Assembly (NCBI RefSeq): GCF_024198235.1 | Contig: NZ_JAKCFB010000039.1 | Coordinates: 17,212 to 81,211, forward strand | Direction: 5' to 3' | Source of the DNA: Myxococcus dinghuensis | Lineage (GTDB): Bacteria; Myxococcota; Myxococcia; Myxococcales; Myxococcaceae | DNA length: 64,000 bases | Shown here: one piece after another, positions 27,484 through 34,678 of the stretch | How positions within the stretch are numbered: position 1 is the first letter of the stretch | How the letters are laid out: each line of letters opens with the position of its first letter | Notes under the pieces: model-generated | Told to the model about the DNA's origin: nothing | Seen by the model: only the letters and a program-made list of their open reading frames with translations | The model's database searches: none | Translations under genes and position numbers: made by a program

Positions 27484-28737
27484 GTGGTCCTCGCCCTCGC
27501 CATCTTCGTCTTCACCTACATCTTCATCGCCGGCGCCCGGCTCCCCTTCCTCAAGCTGGACAGGCCCGGCGGCGCGCTGCTCGGCGCCGTGCTGATGGTC
27601 GTCTGCGGGGTCGTCACGCCCGCGGAGGTCTTCAACCACAGCGAGGATCCGGCCCGCCACGCCATCGACGCGGACACCATCGTCCTGCTGCTGGGGATGA
27701 TGCTGCTGGCGGCCTACCTGTCGCAGGCGGCCTTCTTCCGCACCGCGGGGGCCTGGGCCGTGCGCCGCGCGCGGACGCCCCAGGTGCTGCTGGTGGCCGT
27801 GACGTTCATCTCCGGGGCGCTGTCCGCGTTCCTCGTCAACGACACCGTGTGCCTGATGCTCACGCCGCTGGTGCTCGCCACGGTGGAGGAGGCGAAGCTG
27901 CCGCCGGTGCCGTACCTGCTGGCGGTGTGCATGGGCAGCAACAGCGGCTCCGTGGCCACGTTCACCGGCAACCCGCAGAACATGCTCATCCAGGGGGCGT
28001 CCGGGCTGCCCTACTCGACCTTCGCCGCGTACATGGCGCTGCCCGCCATCCTCTCCACCGCCATCGTCGCGGGCGCCCTGCTCTTCCTCTTCCGCTACGA
28101 CCTCCCCGTCTTCCGGTTCGAGCCCCGCCCGCCGCCGCCGCCCGTGGACCGGGGGCTGCTCGCGCTGACGATGGTGGTGCTCGCGGGCGTGGTGGGGGCC
28201 TTCTTCCTGGGCCTGCCCATGAGCTGGAGCGCGCTCGCGGGCGCCGCCTGCGTCATGGCCCTGTCGCGCCGCGAGCCGCGCGAGGCCCTGGACCGCGTGG
28301 ACTGGGTGCTGCTGCTGTTCTTCTCCAGCCTCTTCGTGGTCGTCTACGGCGTGAACAAGCACGGCTGGGCGGAGGAGATCCGCCTCCTGTTCGCGCCGAT
28401 GATGCAGGGGCCGGCCTGGAAGGAGACGCTCGGCTTCGCGGGGCTGACGCTGGTGGCGTCCAACCTCTTCAGCAACGTGCCGTTCGTCATGCTCGCGCGC
28501 AGCTGGGTGCCCACGCTCCAGAACGTGGAGCTGGGCTGGCACGTGCTCGCGCTGGGGTCCACGCTGGCCGGCAACCTGACGCTGGTGGGCAGCGTGGCCA
28601 ACCTCATCGTCTTCGAGGCCGCGCGCGGCAAGGTCAACATGACCTTCATGAACTACCTGCGCGTGGGACTGCCCGTCACGCTCATCAGCTTCGTGGCGGG
28701 CCTGGCGGTGCTCCTCGCGGAGCACGCGCTGTTCTGA
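27484..28737 (+). CDS. ArsB/SLC13-type anion transporter
   Basis: This 417-residue membrane protein is of the ion-transporter superfamily (CitMHS / ArsB / NhaD / SLC13, PF03600-like), with about 11-12 helices in two inverted halves. Typical signatures are the reentrant-loop sequences FLVNDTVCLMLTPLVLA and GSNSGSVATFTGNPQN in the first half and LFSNVPFVML and SVANLIVFE in the second. The conserved N-D/P-N positions suggest a dicarboxylate, arsenite or cation carrier; no ars genes are near. The start is GTG 27484, 90 bp from the divergent mrfA. It overlaps nothing but ends 21 bp from the convergent lipoprotein gene. Confidence 0.82.
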   Translation: MVLALAIFVFTYIFIAGARLPFLKLDRPGGALLGAVLMVVCGVVTPAEVFNHSEDPARHAIDADTIVLLLGMMLLAAYLSQAAFFRTAGAWAVRRARTPQVLLVAVTFISGALSAFLVNDTVCLMLTPLVLATVEEAKLPPVPYLLAVCMGSNSGSVATFTGNPQNMLIQGASGLPYSTFAAYMALPAILSTAIVAGALLFLFRYDLPVFRFEPRPPPPPVDRGLLALTMVVLAGVVGAFFLGLPMSWSALAGAACVMALSRREPREALDRVDWVLLLFFSSLFVVVYGVNKHGWAEEIRLLFAPMMQGPAWKETLGFAGLTLVASNLFSNVPFVMLARSWVPTLQNVELGWHVLALGSTLAGNLTLVGSVANLIVFEAARGKVNMTFMNYLRVGLPVTLISFVAGLAVLLAEHALF

Positions 28738-28758
28738 GGTTGGAGGACGGCGACGGGC

Positions 28759-29592
28759 TCACTCCGGATCCGGGTCGGGAAGTTCGCCCGGCGCGAGGTC
28801 CGGCTCGGGCGGCTTCGCCGGCGCCTGCCAGGTGGGCGCGACGGTGTCCGGGGGCGCCGACGACACGGGCGTCTCCGGCAGCGGCGGGCCCCCCTTGCGG
28901 TCCTTCGGCGTGAGGTCCTTCACGAAGTCCACGGCCACCTGGTCCAACATGGCCGTCATCGCCTGGCGGAAGAGGTCCGGGTTCTTGCCGACCTTGAAGG
29001 GGTCCAGGTGCGAGGCCCCCTCCACCACCTGGTCCACCTCGAATGGACGGCGCCACACCTCGGAGCGGCCGTCCAGGGTGAACATCCGCCCGTAGCCGCG
29101 CAGGAAGGCGCCCGCGTGGCCCTTCTTGCTGCGCATGCCGAACTCCTGCACCACGAACTCGACGATGGTGTCCGCCCCCAGGGGCGTCACCATGTCGTAG
29201 TCCGGCGCGTTCGCGGGCACCTCCTCCACGAGGAAGCTCTCCAGCACGGACGCCACGCGTGCGGGGTCCACCGTGAACGTCCAGGGCGCCTCGTGCGGTA
29301 GCTGTGACAGCGTGTTCACGCGCAGCCGCTCGGACACCTCGAACCGCGTCACCGCCTGCTGGAGCTTCACGGTGAGGCGACGGTCCGCCTCCACGGGTTC
29401 GAGCTTCTTGAGCTTCCCGCCGTATGCGGAGTCTTCGCGGAAGACGAAGCTCTTGGGGCCTGCGCCATCCTCGATGCGGGAGATGAAGGCGGGGCGGCGC
29501 ACGCGGTCCAGGTCCGCGCCGGCCAGCCGCTGGGAAGCGCAGCCCACCGTGGAGAGCGCCAGCGCGAGAAGGGGAAGGAGGCTTCGCGTCAT
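28759..29592 (-). CDS. Lipoprotein of unknown function
   Basis: This is a 277-residue predicted lipoprotein. The signal MTRSLLPLLALALSTVGC ends in lipobox TVGC with the lipid Cys at 18. The mature domain (about 30-225) is mixed alpha/beta with no motif I recognise; segments such as FVVQEFGMRSKKGHAGAFLRGYGRMF suggest a compact globular fold, possibly related to other outer-membrane-attached DUFs. The C-terminal 45 residues are low-complexity and acidic, rich in Pro, Glu and Asp (PPEPDLAPGELPDPDPE). It stands alone between convergent and divergent neighbours. Confidence 0.65.
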   Translation of the reverse strand: MTRSLLPLLALALSTVGCASQRLAGADLDRVRRPAFISRIEDGAGPKSFVFREDSAYGGKLKKLEPVEADRRLTVKLQQAVTRFEVSERLRVNTLSQLPHEAPWTFTVDPARVASVLESFLVEEVPANAPDYDMVTPLGADTIVEFVVQEFGMRSKKGHAGAFLRGYGRMFTLDGRSEVWRRPFEVDQVVEGASHLDPFKVGKNPDLFRQAMTAMLDQVAVDFVKDLTPKDRKGGPPLPETPVSSAPPDTVAPTWQAPAKPPEPDLAPGELPDPDPE

Positions 29593-29694
29593 GGAGGGAG
29601 ATCTACCCCATTACGCCCCCTGCCGCCCCTTCCCCACCCGTCCTGGTCGGTCGCCTGCAGTCCAGCCGGGGCGCTGGCTGGTATGCTCGCGGGC

Positions 29695-30459
29695 GTGAAT
29701 CCACCGTCTTCTCCCGTTCCTCCCGCCTCGGGCCGCAAGCGCCGGCTCGGGGAGATCCTCATGGACGCGGGCCTCCTGTCGGAGACCCAGCTCCGGTCCG
29801 CGCTCGCCGAGCAGCGCAAGTGGGGGGGCCGCCTGGGCCTCACGCTGGTGCAGATGGGCTTCGTGGACGAGAGCTCCATGGTCCACGCGCTGTCGCGGCA
29901 GTTGGCCATCCCCACGGTCGACCTGGAGAACCTGGCCCCCTCGGCCATCGCGATGCAGGCGCTGCGCGTGGACATCGCCGAGCGCTACACCGTGTTCCCC
30001 ACGGCCGCCGAGCCCGCAAGCAAGCTGCTCACCGTCGCCACGTCGGACCCGACGAACGTCGAGTCCCTCCAGGAGCTGGCGTTCCACACCGGCCAGCGAA
30101 TCCAGGTCGTCGTGGCCAGCGCCTCGTCCATCGAGCGCTCCATCCGCCGGCACTACCACGGGGAGATCACCTCCGCGACGGCCTCGCCCCTCGTCTTCGG
30201 CATCGAGGAGTCGACCTTCGAGCTGGCCCCGCCCGCCGAGCCGCTGGAGATGATCCCGGCCAACCGCGGGGGCGGCGCGCCGGCCTCCGGCCCCCAGCGG
30301 GAGAACGAGCTGACCCAGCGCGTGGCGGTGCTCACGCAGCAGGTGGCGGACCTGGAGCGCATGGTGGCGCAGCAGGCGCGCTCCCTGCGCGCGATGCTGG
30401 AGCTGCTGGAGACGCGCGGGCTGGTCACCCGCGACGACTACCTCGCGAAGGTGCGCTGA
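29695..30459 (+). CDS. GspE/PilB N-terminal-domain protein
   Basis: This ~254-residue cytoplasmic protein starts with a domain like the N-terminus of type II secretion and type IV pilus ATPases (T2SSE_N): RLGEILMDAGLLSETQLRSA followed by LRVDIAERYTVFPTA and TVATSDPTNVESLQEL (about residues 15-150). It has no ATPase part. The C-terminal ~60 residues (ENELTQRVAVLTQQVADLER) form a coiled coil. Such stand-alone proteins are common in myxobacteria and may bind c-di-GMP or pilus or secretion parts, which is inference. GTG 29695 is the likely start, with ATG 29683 possible. It ends at a terminator facing the cNMP gene. Confidence 0.7.
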   Translation: MNPPSSPVPPASGRKRRLGEILMDAGLLSETQLRSALAEQRKWGGRLGLTLVQMGFVDESSMVHALSRQLAIPTVDLENLAPSAIAMQALRVDIAERYTVFPTAAEPASKLLTVATSDPTNVESLQELAFHTGQRIQVVVASASSIERSIRRHYHGEITSATASPLVFGIEESTFELAPPAEPLEMIPANRGGGAPASGPQRENELTQRVAVLTQQVADLERMVAQQARSLRAMLELLETRGLVTRDDYLAKVR

Positions 30460-30464
30460 CCTCC

Positions 30465-30487
30465 GCCCCGGGGGCGACGCCCGGGGC
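30465..30487. terminator. Perfect 8-bp hairpin between convergent genes
   Basis: GCCCCGGG and CCCGGGGC pair around a 7-nt loop, between the GspE-N gene stop (30459) and the cNMP gene stop (30493). Confidence 0.6.
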
Positions 30488-30492
30488 ACGCC

Positions 30493-32484
30493 TCACACGA
30501 GGATGAGGTCCTCGTCTCCCTCGGACGACTCCATCGCGGAGGCCGCGAGCGCGCCGAGCACCTGCTCCGTGCGACGCAGCCGCTCGTCGCTCAGCTCGGA
30601 CACGAGCACGAGGATCTGCGGATGGCTGGAGATGAGCGCGTCGAAGTCCTCCCGGGGCAGGCGCAGCAGCGTGGTGTGCCGGGTGGATGTCACCGTCGCG
30701 GTGGCGGGCACCTTCTGGAGCAGGGAGATCTCCCCGAACAGGTCGCCCTCCTTCAGCCGCGTCAGCAGGTGGCCGTCCTTGCGGACCTCCACCTCCCCCG
30801 ACAGGAGCACGTACAGGCCGTCCGTGCGATCACCGTCGCGGATGATGACCGCGTCGCGCTCGACGTCGCGCGCGCGGAAGCGCTCGACCAGCGTGCGGCG
30901 GTCCTTCCGGTTGAACAGCCGGAACAGCGCCGACGTGTTCATGACGTTGGTCAGCATGCGCTGACGCACGAACTTCTTGAGGGCCTTCGCCACCTGCGGG
31001 TGGTTGCGCGAGAGGCCCGCGAGCACCGGCGCGGAGATCTCCAACAACTGCGCGTCGTCGGACGCGGCCTCCACGGAGGCGGTGCGAGGGGCGCCGGACA
31101 GCAGCGCCATCTCCCCGAAGAACGCCCCACCCTCGAGCGTCGCCAGCTCCTGGCGCTTCCCGTCCTCCATCCGGAAGACGCGGACGCTGCCCTCGCAGAT
31201 GACGTAGAAGGCGTCGCCGTGGCTGCCCTGCTCGATGATGCGATCGCCCACGCCGAAGCGGCGCAGCGGGCAGCGCTCGAACAGCTCGATGAAGGCCTCG
31301 CGCGGCAGGTCCGAGAACAGGGGAATGGCGGGCAGCGCGTCGAGCGAGGGGGACTCCGAGGAGACCTCTTCGGTGAGGCTGAAGACCTCCTCTTCCTCGG
31401 CCACGCCCAGGTCCACCTGGCGCTGGTGCAGACCGGCCTGGGCCGCCAGCTCCACCGCGTGGAGCAGCGAGTCGGCCTCCAACTCCAGCTCGGTGAAGGA
31501 CGAGGGCCCGGACACGGCGCGGAGCGAGGCCCCCAGCTCTCGTGACACCTCGCGGAACGGCATGGCCGTGGCACCGGCGGGGGGCTGACCGTCCGAACGA
31601 CGTGGACGAAGGCCCGGCGGCGCGAACGCGGGCGGCGCGGAAGGCGGGTCGATGACCGTGGGCACCCGAGGCGTCTCCACCACCGCCGAGTCGGCGATGT
31701 TCGAGGAGAGCGCCTGCCAACGTCCGCCGCCGGGTGAACGCGACGCGGCGGCCGTGTCCCTCGCCCCCGCGGCCGTTCCCCCGGAGGCCGACACGGGCTG
31801 TTCCCGGGACGCGGCACGCGGAGCGAGCCCTGGAGGGAGCGTGCTCCCCTCCCGGCGCGACCCCACCACCGGAGCGGGCGCGGAGGCCACGGGCGCGGCG
31901 CTCAGAACGGGCGCATCCGCCTCCAGCGTCAGGTCGATCTCCACCGGGGACGGTGGGGCGTCAGCCGTGCCGGAGCCCGGCTGGAGCGCCACGCTGACGG
32001 AGTGGACGACCTCCTCTTCGCCCGCGGGCTCGGAGCCGGGTGTCGTCTCCAAGGCGCCGGGCGCGACGACGGGCTGCGATGAGGCCTTCGTCGCAGGCGG
32101 CGGCTCGGGCGGCGGCGCCGAGGAGAGCGCGCCACGGGAGGCGGTACTGGACCTCGCGCCCGCGGGGGTGCCCCGCCGCGCGTAGAGGTCCGCGAGCATC
32201 TGCTGGACGCCGCTGTGCGACGGATCGAGCTCGAGGATGAGCTTGCTCGCGGCGATGGCGCGCGGGAGGAAGCCCTCCTTCGCGAAGCCCTCGGCGGCGG
32301 AGTGGTAGGCGGAGATGGCCCGCTCTCGCTCGCCCGCCTTCGCCCAGGCATCCCCCGTCCGCAGTCGCGACTGGTGGTCCCTGGGCTCCAGGCGGCAGAA
32401 GTCCTCGTAGAGCTCGGCGGCCCGCGAGAAGCGCCCCTTGGTGAAGGCCTCCGCGGCCTTGTCCTTGAGCTGACGTGCTTCCAT
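30493..32484 (-). CDS. TPR protein with two cyclic-nucleotide-binding domains
   Basis: This 663-residue cytoplasmic protein has three TPR-like helical pairs at residues 1-105 (AAEAFTKGRFSRAAELYEDF), a ~275-residue low-complexity Pro/Ser/Ala region, then two cNMP-binding (CAP_ED) domains at about 385-505 and 515-635. In the first, the phosphate cassette FGEMALLSGAPRTASV keeps the Glu and Arg that contact cAMP/cGMP. In the second, FGEISLLQKVPATATV has lost the Arg, so it may not bind ligand. No DNA-binding domain is present, so it is probably a scaffold or signal relay. Its ATG overlaps the stop of the upstream HEAT-repeat gene (TAATG), implying translational coupling. Confidence 0.85.
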   Translation of the reverse strand: MEARQLKDKAAEAFTKGRFSRAAELYEDFCRLEPRDHQSRLRTGDAWAKAGERERAISAYHSAAEGFAKEGFLPRAIAASKLILELDPSHSGVQQMLADLYARRGTPAGARSSTASRGALSSAPPPEPPPATKASSQPVVAPGALETTPGSEPAGEEEVVHSVSVALQPGSGTADAPPSPVEIDLTLEADAPVLSAAPVASAPAPVVGSRREGSTLPPGLAPRAASREQPVSASGGTAAGARDTAAASRSPGGGRWQALSSNIADSAVVETPRVPTVIDPPSAPPAFAPPGLRPRRSDGQPPAGATAMPFREVSRELGASLRAVSGPSSFTELELEADSLLHAVELAAQAGLHQRQVDLGVAEEEEVFSLTEEVSSESPSLDALPAIPLFSDLPREAFIELFERCPLRRFGVGDRIIEQGSHGDAFYVICEGSVRVFRMEDGKRQELATLEGGAFFGEMALLSGAPRTASVEAASDDAQLLEISAPVLAGLSRNHPQVAKALKKFVRQRMLTNVMNTSALFRLFNRKDRRTLVERFRARDVERDAVIIRDGDRTDGLYVLLSGEVEVRKDGHLLTRLKEGDLFGEISLLQKVPATATVTSTRHTTLLRLPREDFDALISSHPQILVLVSELSDERLRRTEQVLGALAASAMESSEGDEDLILV

Positions 32485-34595
32485 TACCGGGCCCCCTCGG
32501 AGGCCGTTCCCTCCTTCGCCAGCGCCGCGCCCGCCGCCTCGCGGACGCTGCGGAAGTAGTCGCTCTTGAGCGCGTCCAGCGACTCCGCATGGTTGCCGAC
32601 GCCCATCTTCCGCAGCGCCGTCGCCGCCGCGGCGCGCACCTCCGGCAGGTCGTGGAACAAGTCCCTCGCCACCGCGTCCGCGGACTGCGCGTCGCCCAAC
32701 TCACCCAGCGCCAGCAGCACGTCCCGCCGCGCGACGCTGTTCGTCTCGTCCAGCGCCTTGACCAGCGTGGGGATGGCGTCCTTCGCGCGCAGCCGCCCCA
32801 GCAGCCCGGCCGCGAGCGCCGCCTCCGCCCCACCCTCGCGCACCACGACCTGGAGCGCCTCGGAGGCGCCCGCCGGCACGCCGGAGCCCTTCGACAAGGC
32901 ATCGAGGACGATGATCTTCTCGCTCCCCATCTTCGGGAGCATCTCCATCAACGCGGCCTGCCCCGCTTCGCCCGACACCGCCAGCGCCAGGGCCACCGTC
33001 TTCTGCATGTCGCGCTCGGGCTCGACCAGGCTCGCCTTCGCGATGGCGACGCCCCCGGGCCCGACATGCGCCAGGCCGACCAGCGCCGCCGTGCGCAGCA
33101 CGACGCTCGAGTCCTGCGAGTAGCCCTGCAGGAGCTCCAGCGCGCCAGGGGCCTTCAGGGTGCCGAGCGCGCGCAGGACGGTCGCCAACGGCGCCAGCCG
33201 CTCCGCGTCGACATCGTCGAACAGCTCCGTGGGCACGCGGGGCTTGACCACCGGACGCCCGGACTCCCGTGCGCGCGCGGCGTTGAGGGCCTTCACGCGC
33301 TCGAAGAGCGAGGTGTGGCGCGAGGAGCGCTCGTCCACGTTCGACCGGCCCAGGGACGCGGTCGCGGGGTCATAACCGGACGCATAGCTCTCCGGCAGCT
33401 TCTGGGTGACCCAGTCGGTGCGCAGGGACTCCAGCCCCTTCGACTCCTGCTCGTAGAGCTTCTGGAGCTGCGGGACGACGGAGGCATCGCCGATGGCGGC
33501 CACCGCCTCCACCGCGAGCATCCGCAGCGCGACGTCGTTCTGACCGAGCCAGGGCGTCACCTTGGCGAGCAGCGGCTGGGCCGCCGGCCCCAGACCGATG
33601 ACGGCCTGAAGTCCCGTCGCCGCCGTGGCGGGCTTGGCGAGTCGCTCGCCGATGGCCTCGGCCGAACAGCCACCGCGCGAGCGCATCGCCTCCGCCGCGG
33701 CGAGCGCATCCACGGGGGCGCCGTCGAGGGCGACCGCGCACAGCGCCGAGTCCGTCTCCGGCGTGCGGGGGAAGGACAGGATGGCGTCGATGGCCAGCGG
33801 ACTCACCGCGCTCTTCTCCACCGCGACGGCCTGGAGCCGCGGAGCGGCGGCGGGATCCTGCAGCTTCATCAAGGCGGTGAGCGCGGACTCGCGCAGCTCC
33901 GGGAAGCTCTCGTCCAGCAGCAACGCGATGGCGCCGACCGCGCGCTTGTCCCCGGCGTCTCCCAGGCCGCGCACGGCGGCGGCGGCGAGGATGACCTGAC
34001 TGTCCCGCACGAGCGGGAGGAGCCGGTTCACCGCCTCGGCGCGCCCGCTCTTGCCGAGCTCCTCCGCCGCGCCCACCCGCTCGGGCAGCGCGCCCTCGGT
34101 GAGCGTCAGCAGGTTGCGGTCCCACTGCCCCTTGGCCTCGGCGGCGACGACCTCCGCCATGGCCCCCGGGACGTTGGCGCTCTTGAGCGCCTGGACGATG
34201 ACCTGGCGCGTGGTGCGCCCGCGACGCCCGTACTGGAGCGTGAGGTACGCCTTCGCCTTGTCGTTCTTCACCTTGGACAGCGCCATGGCGGCGCGGCCCT
34301 GGACCTCTTCGTCCGAGTCCTCCAGCAGCTCGCCCAACAGGTCGACGATGCGAGGATCCTGGCTCGCACCGAGGGCCGCCGCGGCCTCCGCGCGAACGAT
34401 CGCGGAGAGGTCCTTGGCCGCGCGGGTGAAGAGGACGAGGTCGTCCGCATTCCCCTGCTCGGCCAGCTTCTTCACCGCGAGGGCGCGGACCTCCGGTCGA
34501 GGACTCTGGAGGTCGGCAAGGAGTTGATCACGGCTGCCGTTGCATCCGACAACCAGGGCCAACATGAGTAGGAAAGGGCGCGTGCCGGTTCGCAT
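32484..34595 (-). CDS. HEAT-repeat lipoprotein
   Basis: This 703-residue predicted lipoprotein has signal LLMLALVVGC (lipobox VVGC). The remainder is a long array of HEAT-like helical pairs of about 30 residues (SPRPEVRALAVKKLAEQG; EVQGRAAMALSKVKNDKA; VARRDVLLALGELGD; LPEVRAAAATALRKMG), perhaps 18-20 units with a break of polar residues near 385-420. HEAT solenoids act as protein-binding scaffolds. Its stop codon shares a base with the start of the cNMP gene, so the pair is co-translated. One lies outside the inner membrane and the other inside, so they cannot bind directly without a membrane partner. The role is unknown. Confidence 0.8.
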   Translation of the reverse strand: MRTGTRPFLLMLALVVGCNGSRDQLLADLQSPRPEVRALAVKKLAEQGNADDLVLFTRAAKDLSAIVRAEAAAALGASQDPRIVDLLGELLEDSDEEVQGRAAMALSKVKNDKAKAYLTLQYGRRGRTTRQVIVQALKSANVPGAMAEVVAAEAKGQWDRNLLTLTEGALPERVGAAEELGKSGRAEAVNRLLPLVRDSQVILAAAAVRGLGDAGDKRAVGAIALLLDESFPELRESALTALMKLQDPAAAPRLQAVAVEKSAVSPLAIDAILSFPRTPETDSALCAVALDGAPVDALAAAEAMRSRGGCSAEAIGERLAKPATAATGLQAVIGLGPAAQPLLAKVTPWLGQNDVALRMLAVEAVAAIGDASVVPQLQKLYEQESKGLESLRTDWVTQKLPESYASGYDPATASLGRSNVDERSSRHTSLFERVKALNAARARESGRPVVKPRVPTELFDDVDAERLAPLATVLRALGTLKAPGALELLQGYSQDSSVVLRTAALVGLAHVGPGGVAIAKASLVEPERDMQKTVALALAVSGEAGQAALMEMLPKMGSEKIIVLDALSKGSGVPAGASEALQVVVREGGAEAALAAGLLGRLRAKDAIPTLVKALDETNSVARRDVLLALGELGDAQSADAVARDLFHDLPEVRAAAATALRKMGVGNHAESLDALKSDYFRSVREAAGAALAKEGTASEGAR

Positions 34596-34626
34596 CGGTC
34601 TCCGCCGAGGGAAACAGGGAAGAGTC

Positions 34627-34655
34627 GCAGGGGGTTATATCAACGAGCCCCCTGC
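34627..34655 (-). terminator. Hairpin after the rluB-like gene
   Basis: GCAGGGGG/CCCCCTGC form a perfect 8-bp stem with a 13-nt loop, 24 nt past the stop of the rluB-like gene on the minus strand. Confidence 0.5.
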
Positions 34656-34678
34656 CGCCCAATCCACAGTGCGATGCG

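Noticed and set aside
27394..28725. Upstream extension of the MrfA frame to a 1249-residue protein
   Set aside because: The extension is antisense to the ArsB/SLC13-type gene and is Arg/Gly/His-rich without domain content; the family start is at 27393.
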